Positions 17,384 through 28,600 of a DNA stretch of 64,000 bases are shown here, one piece after another. Source of the stretch: Bacteroidota bacterium (GTDB lineage: Bacteria > Bacteroidota > Bacteroidia > Chitinophagales > Chitinophagaceae); contig CANGQJ010000002.1 in the NCBI GenBank assembly GCA_947456625.1, forward strand, positions 62,001 to 126,000, in the 5' to 3' direction. Numbering within the stretch: position 1 is the stretch's first letter; each line of letters starts with the position of its first letter. Under the pieces are notes generated by a model. The model ran no database searches. It saw only the letters and a program-made list of their open reading frames with translations, and was not told the origin of the DNA. The position numbers and the translations under genes are program-made.

Positions 17384-18745
17384 CTAAATAGGAAAACTTA
17401 ACATAAACTCGTTTAAATTGCCCTGAATGGCAGTGTATTGAATTGTGGCCTTGTGCAAGTGTAATATGCGTTCCACAATTCGTAATCCCAAACCAAATCC
17501 TGAAATTCCAGATGCATTTTCGCCTCGCATAAATGGCTCAAATAACCTTTTTTGATCCAATTCCGAGATAGTTTTGCCACTATTTAGCACCTGGCATTGT
17601 AATTCATGCTTTTTTTGTAAAATTTTGATATGCACTTCCTTGTTATCGCTATAACTGTATGCATTTTTTAAGAGGTTAATAAACACAATTTCCAAAAGCG
17701 TTCTGGTTCCCCTTAATTCAAAAATTTCATCATATTCGTTTTCAATTTCAATATCAAAATAAACTTTGCAATCGGGATAAATGGAATTTATTTTTTCAAT
17801 GCAATCATAAATTATTTCATCCAAACGATTTGACTCCTCTTTAGCTGAAATTGTTTTATCGTTTTTAGATAAGATAAGTAAGGAATGAATAAGTTCAGAA
17901 ATTTGACTTGCGTCAGAAACTAATTTTTGTAAAAAAAATTTATCCGAATTATGAACTGTAGGATCATTTATTTTATTTTCCAATTGTGCAATAATGCGTG
18001 CAATAGGTGTTCTAAGTTCATGTGATGCATTGGCTGTGAATTCCGATTGATGCTTTAAGGAATCGTCAATACGCTTTAGCATTAAATTAAACTCTTGTGC
18101 TAAAATAATAATTTCGGTATTACTGGATTTTACCTCTACTTTTTCACCTAAATTATTTTCGTTAATTGATTTTATTTTTAATAAAAAATGGTCAAGGGGC
18201 TTTAACAATCTTGCTACCGTAGTTCTTGTTAAAAACCAAGCAAGTAACGTGAAAAATAAAAAGGAAAAAGACAAAATGTATATTAAGTAATTTAATTTTC
18301 TAAAACCAGAAATGTCTTTAGCAGAAACTAAAATAAAAAAATCTTCGTTTTTGTAATTATACTTGATGCCAAAGGTTTCCAGCTCACCAGTGCGTTTAAA
18401 AAATTCTTTTTTATTTTGTAAACTAATTAAGGATTGTCTATCCTTTTCAATTACAGTATCATACAGGCTGGTATACAATAAATTAAAATCTTTATTGTAA
18501 ACAAGCGTTTTTTCATCTATTAAATTATCAGCCTTTTGTTTATCAATATTTTTTATGATATCTTGATTTGCTTGTTTTATTTCAATTAAAAGCTCTAATG
18601 TAGATATGGCTTTTTGCCTTAACCTATCTTGAAATTCTTCTGATCTAAATTCTGAAAATAAAAACACCACAGAACCTGCCACAATTAAGTACAATACCAA
18701 AAATAAAGTGGTAACAAAAATGGAGATTCTGGATTTTAATGTCAT
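17384..18745 (-). CDS. Sensor histidine kinase
   Basis: The protein has 453 residues, with two membrane helices (about 10-30 and 150-170) enclosing a periplasmic sensor region of about 115 residues that has no recognisable fold. A HAMP-like linker follows, then the HisKA box FTANASHELRTPIARI with the phospho-acceptor His near 240. The ATPase domain has the N box FINLLKNAYSYSDN and G box GISGFGLGLRIVERI. It should phosphorylate the response regulator gene just upstream, whose stop overlaps this start by four bases (ATGA). The signal is unknown. Confidence 0.94.
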   Translation of the reverse strand: MTLKSRISIFVTTLFLVLYLIVAGSVVFLFSEFRSEEFQDRLRQKAISTLELLIEIKQANQDIIKNIDKQKADNLIDEKTLVYNKDFNLLYTSLYDTVIEKDRQSLISLQNKKEFFKRTGELETFGIKYNYKNEDFFILVSAKDISGFRKLNYLIYILSFSFLFFTLLAWFLTRTTVARLLKPLDHFLLKIKSINENNLGEKVEVKSSNTEIIILAQEFNLMLKRIDDSLKHQSEFTANASHELRTPIARIIAQLENKINDPTVHNSDKFFLQKLVSDASQISELIHSLLILSKNDKTISAKEESNRLDEIIYDCIEKINSIYPDCKVYFDIEIENEYDEIFELRGTRTLLEIVFINLLKNAYSYSDNKEVHIKILQKKHELQCQVLNSGKTISELDQKRLFEPFMRGENASGISGFGLGLRIVERILHLHKATIQYTAIQGNLNEFMLSFPI

Positions 18746-19419
18746 TTATCTGCTTTTAAAAAATAGCCATAGCCTACTTTAGTGTGTATTAACTTAACCT
18801 CACTATTTTTATCTATTTTTTTCCTAAGAGAATTAATATAAACCTCTATTGTATTTTGATTGGTTATTATTTGATAGTCCCAAAGCTTTTCGCTAATTGT
18901 ATTTTTAGATACTATGCGCCCATTTGCTATTGCTAAAATAGACAAAAGCTTAAATTCTTTTGGAGTTAATATTACTTCTTTGTTGGCTCTAAAAACCTTC
19001 ATTTCGGTATTAGATATTACTAAATCAGCCACTACAATATCTGCTTCAACAGTTTCAGGATGTTTTCTTTTTAACAACGCGTTTACCCTAGCATTTAATT
19101 CTTCAAAATGAAACGGTTTTATTAAATAATCATCTGCCCCTTTATTAAACGCAGAAAGTTTGTCGGTAATTTCACCAAATGCAGTTAGCATTAGTATAGG
19201 TATATTTTGGTCTATTGTTCTTATTGCCTCACAAACCTCAACCCCCTTTTTGCCTGGCACATTAATATCTAAAATGACCAAATCATATAAATCTTTTTTA
19301 TAATTTTTTTCTGCAGTATCGCCATCATGTACACAATGACAATTTATATTTTTAGAATTAAAATATTTTTCAATTTCAACAGACAGGGTAGCATCATCCT
19401 CTAATAAAAGTATTTTCAT
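18742..19419 (-). CDS. OmpR/PhoB family response regulator
   Basis: The protein has 225 residues. The receiver domain (1-115) has the acidic pair EDD at 7-9, the phospho-acceptor Asp51 in VILDINVPG, Thr in MLTAFGE, and the lysine in YLIKPFHFEEL. The winged-helix domain (about 128-225) has the PhoB-type ILTPKEFKLLSILA and VEVYINSLRKKID-like recognition segment. The pattern is of the QseB/CopR kind. It is coupled by ATGA overlaps to the UbiA-like gene upstream and the kinase gene downstream. Confidence 0.95.
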   Translation of the reverse strand: MKILLLEDDATLSVEIEKYFNSKNINCHCVHDGDTAEKNYKKDLYDLVILDINVPGKKGVEVCEAIRTIDQNIPILMLTAFGEITDKLSAFNKGADDYLIKPFHFEELNARVNALLKRKHPETVEADIVVADLVISNTEMKVFRANKEVILTPKEFKLLSILAIANGRIVSKNTISEKLWDYQIITNQNTIEVYINSLRKKIDKNSEVKLIHTKVGYGYFLKADK

Positions 19420-20342
19420 GTTTTAACTGTTGGCACAAAGTTACAAATAATGAAACAGCAAATACTTAAAATTGCCTTAAGAACTATTAATCCGTCTATA
19501 AGAATAATATTGGCATGTATTGATTTTATATGCACTACAACCCTAGAAACAATATATGTTAACACTAAAACTATTAATTCTGAAAGTACATAAAGGACGC
19601 TAAGCTTTGAAATACAAAATAGCGATAAAACAAGAATAGCATTAATTATTAATAAGGGTACAATAATGCGATTTATAGTTTTTAGAATACCAAGTTTTAC
19701 AACAAGGGTATTTACATTTTCATTACTGTCTTTATAAATGTCTTTAATATCAAATAATATGGCTAAAACTAGTATAAATAAAAAAACTTGTGCACTATAA
19801 ATTAAAAGGATATCTGAGATAAATAAGCTGCCTTTTTTTGTTTCTGTACTAAACCAAACTGGTATAAAACATGTTGTTATGGTCCAAACCCAAGCAATTG
19901 AAAAACTTTTAAATATGCCATTGTTCCTTAATAGGTTTGGTATTTTTTGATTCAAAGTTGGTAAATAATACACAAAAGAAAGTAGCAGTGTAATTATTAA
20001 ATAAATTTTGAATTCAAGCCTTGTGCTGTAGACTACTTTTAAAATGTTTAATTTAAATACCCCAATATATATACATAAAAAAGTAAAGGCCAACTGCCTA
20101 TAACGCAAATAAATTTTATGTTTTTGATACCAAACACTTCTATCATTATAAATTCCCTCCTTGAATTCAACTAAGTAAGCATGGGTATAATAAAGTACAG
20201 TTGTTAAATGAATAAAAAGCAGTATAAAAATATCAGGTACAGTATGAAGCACTAATAAATTAGAAGCTAACGCTAACAATACAGCACATATTCCGTAGCA
20301 CTGGTTGCTCCACAATAAAATACCTTTCCAATCAATGTTCAC
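19416..20342 (-). CDS. UbiA-like integral membrane protein lacking the first Asp-rich motif
   Basis: The protein has 308 residues and eight or nine predicted membrane helices. The segment AILFDIKDIYKDSNENVNTLVVKLG near residue 215 matches the second aspartate-rich motif of UbiA prenyltransferases. The first motif (NDxxDxxxD), expected around residues 60-75, is not seen; only YLVEFKEGIYND lies there. Without it prenyl-diphosphate binding would be impaired, so a lipid-binding or sensory role with the two-component system is possible. Its stop overlaps the response regulator start by four bases, so the three genes are translationally coupled. The assignment rests on a single motif and topology. 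Confidence 0.6.
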   Translation of the reverse strand: MNIDWKGILLWSNQCYGICAVLLALASNLLVLHTVPDIFILLFIHLTTVLYYTHAYLVEFKEGIYNDRSVWYQKHKIYLRYRQLAFTFLCIYIGVFKLNILKVVYSTRLEFKIYLIITLLLSFVYYLPTLNQKIPNLLRNNGIFKSFSIAWVWTITTCFIPVWFSTETKKGSLFISDILLIYSAQVFLFILVLAILFDIKDIYKDSNENVNTLVVKLGILKTINRIIVPLLIINAILVLSLFCISKLSVLYVLSELIVLVLTYIVSRVVVHIKSIHANIILIDGLIVLKAILSICCFIICNFVPTVKT

Positions 20343-20393
20343 TTAGTAATGGATACTTTTAATTATTAGAAGATGGATTATAAAAATAACTTC

Positions 20394-21911
20394 TTATTCT
20401 TTAGTTAAATGATATTCTTGTATTAAAGCAGGATTTTCGGGCGACAAAGTAAATGACATATTTAAATTTCCCTTTTCACATTCCAATATACAATACCCCC
20501 TTAATTGATTTTCTGCAATCATGGTATTTACTTTTTTAATTTTCCCAACACTACTGAATAATGTTAAAGATTCTTTTTTAAGCATGTCAATAGGGTAATC
20601 ATCAAAAAAGTTTTCAGCAAAAACGGGTTGTATATTTTCCCATTTTTCAATCATTGCAACAAGCGCCATTTGACGTTTAGCAAGTATGGGGGAAACACTT
20701 GTCTGCCTTGGTTTTAATTGAGCCATTTGTACTAAGGTATCCAACACAACGGTATTAATATAGGCTGTTGGTGCGTAGGTAACATTTGCAAATAAAATTA
20801 CGCCAACTCCATAATCTGGCAAGAACTGCCAGTTACTTCCAAATCCGGGCAGGCCGCCTGTATGTCCAATATTTTTTTTATGCTCCGCATCGATCATCCA
20901 TCTTAAACCAAAATTATATGCACTAGAGACTGCTAGTTTTTTACCATTAGGAAATGTATAATTAGGATTTAAAGCAACAAAACGTGCGGGTTGATGCATT
21001 TCTCTAAGGGTAGCTCTTTTAATGGGCAGTGTCTCGGGATTGTTACGTTCTGGCCAAGCAGCTTCATGCATAGCTACGTATTTTCCAAACATATCAATAG
21101 AGGTTATCATACCACCCATGGCTCCATAAATACCATCTTTTAAAGGTTGCTCCCTACGCCACTTATCATTAATATACCTGTATCCAAAAGCAAATTTATC
21201 CTTAGGTATTTGAGTATACTCATAAGTAGTACTATTCATTCCAAGTGGGTCTAAAATATTTTTTTTAATATACACGTCATAAGTCAGGCCCGAAACTTTA
21301 TGAATAATATATCCAAGCATTGCAAAACCTAGGTTACTATATTCATACTCCACCCCCGATACATTTGAAAATGAAAGTTTTCCTTTTATTAAATCCAGTA
21401 AGTCCTTTTCTGTGTCGGCTAACTGCCTATCGCCCCAGGGGTTATCCTCCGGAAATCCAGCACTATGGCTCATTAACTGTCTAATAGTAATAGGAGCTGC
21501 GTCCTTGGTTAAACCCTGGCCCCTTAATTGTGGAATATACATTGCTACAGGATCATCTAATTTTAATTTACCTGCATCTCGTAATTTTAATATCGCCAAG
21601 GAGGTGAAACTTTTTGACATGGACGCTATGCGAAACATGGAACTAGTAGTAGCAGGAATTTTTTCCTCTAAGTTGGCATAACCACTTGCCCCTTTATACA
21701 GTAATTGACCATCTACTACAATGCCATAGGCATAACCAGGAAAATGATTTTCAAGTGCATATTGCGCATATATTTTTTCAATTACAGGAATTGCTTTTTT
21801 TATGCGTTCTAGACGTGTATTGTCGTTAAAAGCAGCTGGCGTAAAACTTCTTGGGTTTTGAGCATGCGCAAAAAATGGAAGCGCTAATACTACCATTATT
21901 ATTTTTCTCAT
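20394..21911 (-). CDS. Exported serine hydrolase of the class C beta-lactamase family, with C-terminal extension
   Basis: The protein has 505 residues with a signal peptide ending FAHAQ. The SxxK motif is SMSK with Ser97, the tyrosine motif is YEYSNLGFAMLG near 190, and the third motif is GHTGGLPGFGSNW near 345. A C-terminal domain of about 110 residues (from about 395) contains FDDYPIDMLKKESLTLF and a beta-rich tail, as in many Bacteroidota peptidase-like members. Its start overlaps the stop of the S9 peptidase gene (ATGA), so the two are translated together and probably act on the same peptides in the periplasm. Confidence 0.87.
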   Translation of the reverse strand: MRKIIMVVLALPFFAHAQNPRSFTPAAFNDNTRLERIKKAIPVIEKIYAQYALENHFPGYAYGIVVDGQLLYKGASGYANLEEKIPATTSSMFRIASMSKSFTSLAILKLRDAGKLKLDDPVAMYIPQLRGQGLTKDAAPITIRQLMSHSAGFPEDNPWGDRQLADTEKDLLDLIKGKLSFSNVSGVEYEYSNLGFAMLGYIIHKVSGLTYDVYIKKNILDPLGMNSTTYEYTQIPKDKFAFGYRYINDKWRREQPLKDGIYGAMGGMITSIDMFGKYVAMHEAAWPERNNPETLPIKRATLREMHQPARFVALNPNYTFPNGKKLAVSSAYNFGLRWMIDAEHKKNIGHTGGLPGFGSNWQFLPDYGVGVILFANVTYAPTAYINTVVLDTLVQMAQLKPRQTSVSPILAKRQMALVAMIEKWENIQPVFAENFFDDYPIDMLKKESLTLFSSVGKIKKVNTMIAENQLRGYCILECEKGNLNMSFTLSPENPALIQEYHLTKE

Positions 21912-23974
21912 TTTTTAAATTTTCTATTGATAAATTCAAAAGTATGCTCGTCTACCATTAACCAACTTTTGTACATTAAAAATCCATGGATTTCGTCGGG
22001 TAATATTTTTTCTTCTACTTCCACACCTTGTTTTCTTAATTGATGTATCATGTGAATGGTTTCTGTAAAAGGTACATTTCGGTCATCGTCACCATGAATA
22101 AACAAGGTAGGATTTTTCCAATTTTTTGCATAATACACCGGAGAGGATTTGTAAGCCCTTTGTGCATATGCGGTAACCAATAAGCTATCATACCAAGGAG
22201 TGAAAGTAGGTTCTTCATCGTTCCAATTATGTACCCCATGAATGTCCACGCCCGTTGCAAACAAATCTCCTCTTTGTGCTAATCCGTGTGCAGTAAGGTA
22301 TCCGCCATAACTGCCACCCCATAAACCAATACGCTTAGCGTCTACATCTTTTCTGGATTTTAAATATTCACCAGCACCAATAAGATCTCTTACCTCGGAT
22401 GCACCAGTCATACCATAGTTTTTAGCTTCTCTAAAATCAAGTCCATACCCAATACCACTTCGGTAGTTTAATGCCATTACAATATACCCTTGACTAGCAA
22501 AATATTCGTTTAATGCATAGGCATTGGAGTAATAAGAACTGTAATTAAAGCCCTCTAACATTTGACGACGACTACCTCCATGTAAAAATATTACTGCTGG
22601 ATATTTTTTTGTTGGGTCGTAATTATTAGGTAAAAATAATTGAGCCGGCGCTAAATTGCCGTCGGTAGCTTTAACCATAATGGTTTTAGGCGTTACTAAA
22701 TTGGAAGGGAAATTTTTTGGAAATAAATCAGCACCCAACACAACAGTTTCTGTTCCATTTGTAAAGCTAGGCCAAGAAGGCTTGGTGGCGGATGCACTTA
22801 AATAAGCAACTCCAGTTTTTAAGCTTGCAGGGTTGTAATCAATATGAGCACCTGGAGTAACTAAAACTGGACTACCACCATTTGAATTTACAGTCCAAAT
22901 ATGGCGTCTGTTAATGTCTGAAATATTAGTCACATAAATAATGGTTTCTTTATCCTGTTGCAATTGCATTGTTTCTACTTCCCCGTTGCCTGGTGTAAGT
23001 TCTTTCACTTTTTTATTATCTAACTCAATGCTATATAAATGCACCCAACCTGTTTTTTCCCAAGGAAAAACAATTGTATTATTTTTGGTCCATGCTATTT
23101 TATTACCCCCTGCTGGTAAATCATTTACCCATACCGATCCTTTTCCTAAGTCGGCTGTAAATAAGTTAGTTGCTTTTCCGGAAGCCACATCTACCACCAT
23201 TAATTGCCAAGGCTGTTGGCTACTAGGCTTAGGATCAAACAAAACTTCATGTCTAATGTTTGGACGTCTTATAAAAGCAATTTGCGTGCCTTGTGTATTC
23301 CATACTGGGTCTGAATCTACATAGGTCGAAGGGTCTAGATATTTTACCGTATTGGATTCTAAATTATAAACTCCAATAAAGCTATGCTCTTCACGAGCAG
23401 ATACAAATGAAATATAATTTCCATTGCTATTAAAATGTAGTCCACTCACTGCTCCCCTTGCTAAAAATAGAGGCTCCGCATTCAATGGCTCTTTGGTTAA
23501 ATTCACCTTCCAAGCTTTACCGCCCTGGGTAAACACCAATAATTTTCCGTCAGGGCTTATAGCAAATCCACTTCCCTTTGTTATTTTTTTAACTTCTTTG
23601 GTTGCGATAGTTAGAACATAAATATTTTGCTCTGTAGTAGTTTGTAATTGTGCAGGATTAGCGGGTTCCCCTTTGGTATTAACCGTATTGCCTTTTACAA
23701 AAAATAGTTGTTCGTTATTGGGTGAAAATTGTAAACTATTAATTTCAACGCCATCGTCCATTGTAAAATTAGTTAGCACTTGCACTGCTTTTTCCTGAGG
23801 CACACTATAATATATGTTACGTATTCCTTTTTCATTAAACACCCAAGCAACAGCATTTCCAGCATGGTTAGCTACTAAGTCCGAAGGGAATGCGGGTGCT
23901 AAATAGTCTTGAATTTTTTGTGCATTAACATGAATGCAGGCAATCATAAACAATAAGGCAAATAATTTTTTCAT
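21908..23974 (-). CDS. S9 family prolyl oligopeptidase (DPP4-like)
   Basis: The ATG at 23974 is chosen over 24022 because it gives a signal peptide (MKKLFALLFMIACIHVNAQ). The 688-residue protein has a beta-propeller (about 30-430) with TolB/DPP-IV-like repeats such as ISPDGKLLVFTQGG, then an alpha/beta hydrolase domain. The nucleophile lies in GLWGGSYGGYLTAHG, the acid in FIHGDDDRNVPF and the histidine in DEIHGF. It cleaves short peptides, probably dipeptides after proline, in the periplasm. It lies downstream of SusCD and a terminator, and upstream of the overlapping serine hydrolase. Confidence 0.92.
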   Translation of the reverse strand: MKKLFALLFMIACIHVNAQKIQDYLAPAFPSDLVANHAGNAVAWVFNEKGIRNIYYSVPQEKAVQVLTNFTMDDGVEINSLQFSPNNEQLFFVKGNTVNTKGEPANPAQLQTTTEQNIYVLTIATKEVKKITKGSGFAISPDGKLLVFTQGGKAWKVNLTKEPLNAEPLFLARGAVSGLHFNSNGNYISFVSAREEHSFIGVYNLESNTVKYLDPSTYVDSDPVWNTQGTQIAFIRRPNIRHEVLFDPKPSSQQPWQLMVVDVASGKATNLFTADLGKGSVWVNDLPAGGNKIAWTKNNTIVFPWEKTGWVHLYSIELDNKKVKELTPGNGEVETMQLQQDKETIIYVTNISDINRRHIWTVNSNGGSPVLVTPGAHIDYNPASLKTGVAYLSASATKPSWPSFTNGTETVVLGADLFPKNFPSNLVTPKTIMVKATDGNLAPAQLFLPNNYDPTKKYPAVIFLHGGSRRQMLEGFNYSSYYSNAYALNEYFASQGYIVMALNYRSGIGYGLDFREAKNYGMTGASEVRDLIGAGEYLKSRKDVDAKRIGLWGGSYGGYLTAHGLAQRGDLFATGVDIHGVHNWNDEEPTFTPWYDSLLVTAYAQRAYKSSPVYYAKNWKNPTLFIHGDDDRNVPFTETIHMIHQLRKQGVEVEEKILPDEIHGFLMYKSWLMVDEHTFEFINRKFKK

Positions 23975-24072
23975 GGCAATAATTATAAAGTAAGTGTAGA
24001 ATTGTACTTCTAATTTAATCAAATTTTAAGCAAGAACTTATTATTTTAAACTCATTATTAAGTTTAGAAAAT

Positions 24073-24103
24073 AAAAATGGCCTCCAAATTGGAGGCCATT
24101 TTT
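24073..24103 (-). terminator. Intrinsic terminator after susD
   Basis: The 13-bp stem AAAAATGGCCTCC / GGAGGCCATTTTT with a 5-nt loop and flanking A and T runs works in both directions. It lies 22 bp downstream of the SusD gene and separates SusCD from the S9 peptidase unit. Confidence 0.92.
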
Positions 24104-24125
24104 GTAAATATGCTAATTTAAAATA

Positions 24126-25613
24126 TTAGTATCCAGGATTTTGAGCAATGTTTGGATTTACTAAGATTTCATCGTTAGGAATTGGGAAAATTCTGTTGAT
24201 GTTACCTGGAGCAACTGCAGTATAAGTGTAGTTGTTACTTGCATCCTGAGTTTGAGGCTTATTAAACGTTAAGTTTAAACGCATTAAATCCCAAAAACGG
24301 TAACCTTCAAAAGCAAACTCTTTTGCACGCTCATTTAAGATATCAGTTAACACTTGAGTACCAGTGCTAGCGTACACAACGTTTGGATCTCTTTTAGTAG
24401 CAAAAGTATTTAATGTAGCATTTGCACCTGCAATATCACCTAAGTTGTATTGCGCTTCAGCTAAAATTAAATAAGCTTCAGAGAAACGTAAAATTTTCAC
24501 GTCATCGTAGTTAATAACATCTATAGGATATTTAATTACATAATTAGCAGTTCCAGCTTGACCAGAACGAGTGCTTGGTGTAATTAAACCTTTTCTTGTA
24601 TCTGTTGCAGTGAAAGAATCATAGAAACCTTTAGTGGCTAAAATGTCGCCATAAGAACCGCCATTGGTTTTTGGAACATATAAGTTAGCTAAAGTACCAT
24701 CACCAACACTGTTGTTTGCGTCAGAAGTAACTTCAAACATAGTTTCAGTTTTGCTTACCAACGGAGAAGCACCAATCCAATAAGACATTACGCCTGAAGC
24801 ACTCACTAATGAGAAACCGCTATTAGCAATTACATCAGTTGCAGTAGCTTTAGCATTTGCCCAATCACCTTTGTTTTGATAAACTCTTGCAGTTAATAAT
24901 TTAATTGCGAATTTGCTCATGAATGATGAGTTTACCGCTCTTGTTTTATTAGTTGCAGCAAAGGTCATTGTTTCACCTTGATTGTATTTAGCTAAAGAAG
25001 TTGCTTTTGCTAAATCTGATAATACTTGCGTATAAACAGCAGCTACGGAAGCTCTTGAAGGCTTAATAGTAGCGTCAAAGCTATTTACAATAGGCACACC
25101 TGGGTTTGAATTTGGATCACCTACAGTATATGGTAAACCATAGTTACGTACTAAGTCAAAGTAAATCATACCTCTAATAGCATATGCTTCAGAAAGTAAT
25201 TGGCTTACGTTAGCACTTTTTGCAGGATCTAAACCAGCATTGATTACTAAGTTCGCATTTTTAATAGCAGAATAGGCATTAATCCATACTGCAGAAGCGT
25301 AACCATCAGTTTTAGTTAAATTGTAGTTGTTAAAGCTTAAATATCTACCAGAGTTTTGGTTAGATAAGAAAACGTTGTCCGCCATTAAATCGCCTTTAAC
25401 CGCATAAGTACGACCATAAAAATCGGTAGCTCTTAACGAAGCGTATAAACCGTTTACAGCAGTGTTCATATCGTCTTCGCTATTAATAGCTTGGGCTAAT
25501 ACTACTGAACTGTAAGGTTTTGCATCCAAAAACGACTTTGAGCAACCGAACATAATAACTGCGGCTCCGACTGCTAAGAACATTTTTGAAATGTTGTTGA
25601 AATTATTTTTCAT
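24126..25613 (-). CDS. RagB/SusD family surface lipoprotein
   Basis: The protein has 495 residues with a lipoprotein signal peptide (AAVIMFGCSKSFLD, lipidated Cys24). The N-terminal SusD-like region has INSEDDMNTAVNGLYASLRATDFYGR and the TPR-like AYAIRGMIYFDLVRNYGLPY. The C-terminal RagB region has YDDVKILRFSEAYLILAEAQYNLGD and NERAKEFAFEGYRFWDLMRL, followed by NRIFPIPNDEI. It forms the lid over the SusC transporter and binds the nutrient at the cell surface. It follows SusC by 29 bp. No glycoside hydrolase is nearby, and the enzymes around it are peptidases and an acylase, which suggests a peptide or amide substrate. Confidence 0.95.
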   Translation of the reverse strand: MKNNFNNISKMFLAVGAAVIMFGCSKSFLDAKPYSSVVLAQAINSEDDMNTAVNGLYASLRATDFYGRTYAVKGDLMADNVFLSNQNSGRYLSFNNYNLTKTDGYASAVWINAYSAIKNANLVINAGLDPAKSANVSQLLSEAYAIRGMIYFDLVRNYGLPYTVGDPNSNPGVPIVNSFDATIKPSRASVAAVYTQVLSDLAKATSLAKYNQGETMTFAATNKTRAVNSSFMSKFAIKLLTARVYQNKGDWANAKATATDVIANSGFSLVSASGVMSYWIGASPLVSKTETMFEVTSDANNSVGDGTLANLYVPKTNGGSYGDILATKGFYDSFTATDTRKGLITPSTRSGQAGTANYVIKYPIDVINYDDVKILRFSEAYLILAEAQYNLGDIAGANATLNTFATKRDPNVVYASTGTQVLTDILNERAKEFAFEGYRFWDLMRLNLTFNKPQTQDASNNYTYTAVAPGNINRIFPIPNDEILVNPNIAQNPGY

Positions 25614-25642
25614 ATAAAAATATTATAAGTAGTGATGAATAA

Positions 25643-28600
25643 TTAGAAAGTAACATTCAATCCAAACGTAAATGATTTAGAAGCAAATACTTGTTGGTTG
25701 TTTATACCAGTAATACCTTGCTCAGGATCACTTAACAAATTATCATCAAATGTTTTTGTCCATAAATTGGTACCTCTAGCATAAATATTCACACCATTAA
25801 CGTGGAATTTATCAAGTACTTTTTTATCGTTGTATTTATAAGATAATTGTACGTTTCTTAAACGGATATAATCACCTTTTGACAATAAACGATCAGAACC
25901 TGAAGCAGATACTACCGATGAACTTGCTACGTATTTAGGCACATTGGTAATGTCGCCTGGCTTTTGCCAACGTAATAAGTTAATTGCGTATTTACCACGA
26001 GTAGAGTAAGTACCGTCTAAGAAATACTGTGCGTAAGCTTCTTGGATGTAGTTACCAAAGTTGTAGTAAAAGTCAAAGTTTAATGAGAATCCTTTGTAAG
26101 TAAATGTGTTACCCAAATTACCATAATACTTAGGATCTGCTTGCTTGCCTACTAAGAATAAAGGAGCAGCTGTTCTGTTAGTAGTAGTGTTTGTTCTTGT
26201 ACTATCAGTATAGTAAAGTGCAGCACCATTAGCAGGATCAACACCAGCCCAACCTCTGTTATAGAAGCTATAGAATGGTTGTCCAACTCTTAATAAATAA
26301 GAACCGTTTAATTGATCCCCTGTTGGTAAGCTAGTTACTTTATTTTGGTTATGTGTATAGCTCATATTTACTTCCCATTGGAAATCTTTCATTCTAATTG
26401 GAACTAAATTTAATGTAAGTTCAATACCCTCGTTTTGTAAGCTACCTACGTTATTAATATAACCAGTGAAACCTGTTGTACGAGATAAGTTTTGGTTTAA
26501 CAATGAACCTTCGGTTTTACGAATGTAATAATCCACTGTTGCATTAATTCTGCTATCTAAGAAACCAATGTTAGTACCAATGTCAAATTGGTTGTTCTTT
26601 TCCCAAGTTAATGCAGTGTTACCAATGTTGCTAAATGTACCACCCGCAACACCGTTGTAGTTTGCACCAAATGAGTAAGAAGGTCTCCATGTGTAGTTAC
26701 CAATTTCGGCGTTACCGTTGGTACCATAACTAGAGTGTAATTTAAATGCAGACAATGCTTTCACATCTTTAAATGCTGCCTCAGAAAGTAAATTCCAAGA
26801 AGCACCTACTGACCAGAAATTACCATAAGGATTTTCAATACCAAAACGAGAAGATCCATCACGACGGAAAGATCCGTATAATGTATACTTATCTAATAAT
26901 GATAAAGTTGTATTTGCGAAGTAACCTTCAAAAGTATAATCGTTCGCGTAAACCTTACCGTTGGTAGAAGTTGCCGCGTTAGAGTTAATGTATAAATCAG
27001 AACGTGGAGGGAAACCAGTCACGTCACCAATTTGTTGGAATTGTTGGCTCTTAATAGCCTCTTGACCCACTTTCATATCGGCATAAAAACGCTTAACCTT
27101 ATTGATATCTAAGTGATAGTCTAATTGGTTAATGATGTCATATAAGAAAGTACGCGTAATAATAGAGATACCTTCACCATTTGCACCAGAACCATCACCA
27201 TGGAATGGGTTGTTGAATTGATACTCTTCGTTATTTGTATATTGTAAGTTAACAGTAGTTGAATACTTTAAACCTGGAGCTAATTTGTACTCTACGTTTT
27301 GGTTCATGATACCGTTTAAACTTTTTATCCATCTTTTATCGTTAGCCGCTACATACAAAGGATTATAGTGTGCAGGGAAACCTAAGTTATCACCAGCAAT
27401 ATTATAAGAACCATCTGGACGGAAAGGATTTTGTGTTGGTCTTAATACTAAAGACACATACGCTGGGTTACCAAAATAACCACCACCACCTGAAGGACCT
27501 GAAGAAGCTAATGCAGAATTTTGAACTACACTACCCGCAGATACTTTAGTTGTAAATGATAATTTATCTGTAGCGTTATGGGTAACTTTTACGTTACCAG
27601 TCACTCTTGTTAAGTCAGTACCAATAGTAGTACCCTCTTGCTTAAAGTAACCGCCCGATGCAAAGAATTTAGTTTTTGCATCACCACCACTCACGCTTAA
27701 GTTATATTGTTTTTGCTCACCTGGTCTTGTGATTAAACCAAACCAGTCAACGTCTACACCATTACCAAAACCATAACCATTAACAGTAGATGCAATGGTT
27801 GCTGCAGAAGAACCGTTATTGGCTAAACCTTCTTTTAATAATTCCATCCAGTCGTTTGTTCTTAAAGGACGACCCGCTGGAGGAGGTAAAATAACATTAT
27901 TTTGACCTACTTCAGTATCAAAACGGAATTGAGTTTTTCCTGTTCTACCACTTTTAGTAGTAATTACAATTACACCATTCGCACCACGAGAACCGTAGAT
28001 AGAAGTTGCTGCCGCATCTTTTAATACAGTTACGTTTTCGATATCATCAGAGTTAATTGTAGATAATACGTTTGTAGAAGGGTTGATGTTAAATCCACCA
28101 CCGTTACCGTTTGAAAGGTCACCGTCGTTAATTTGAGCACCATCCACAATGTACAAAGGACGCGCACCAGAGTAAGAGAATGAACCCACACCTCTAATAC
28201 GTATTGGAGTCACCGCACCAGGTTGACCTGTTGAAGATGTTGCCTGTAAACCAGGAGCAGCACCTTGTAACATTTGATCTAATGATGCAAAAGGTTTGTT
28301 TTCAATCTTACTTGCATCAATTTTAGAAATAGAAGCAGTTACGTTTGATCTCTTTTGAGTACCGTAACCTACTACCACAACTTCTTCTAATTGAGAAGAG
28401 GTAGCTTCTAATTTAATTGTAAAATTTGTGTTATTACCGATTGTCACCTGTGCCTCTTCAAAGTTAATTGACTTAACTACAAGGGCTTTAGCTGTTGCTG
28501 GAACTGCTAATTTAAAAGATCCGTCTTCACTTGTATTAGCACCAATTTTTGTGCCTTTTACAATCACTGAAGCATTTGCTACAGGGACGCCTTTTTGATC

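Noticed and set aside
22941-23324. 127-aa plus-strand ORF opposite the S9 peptidase
   Set aside because: It overlaps the propeller region of a well-supported gene and has biased, non-protein-like composition. It is a shadow ORF.
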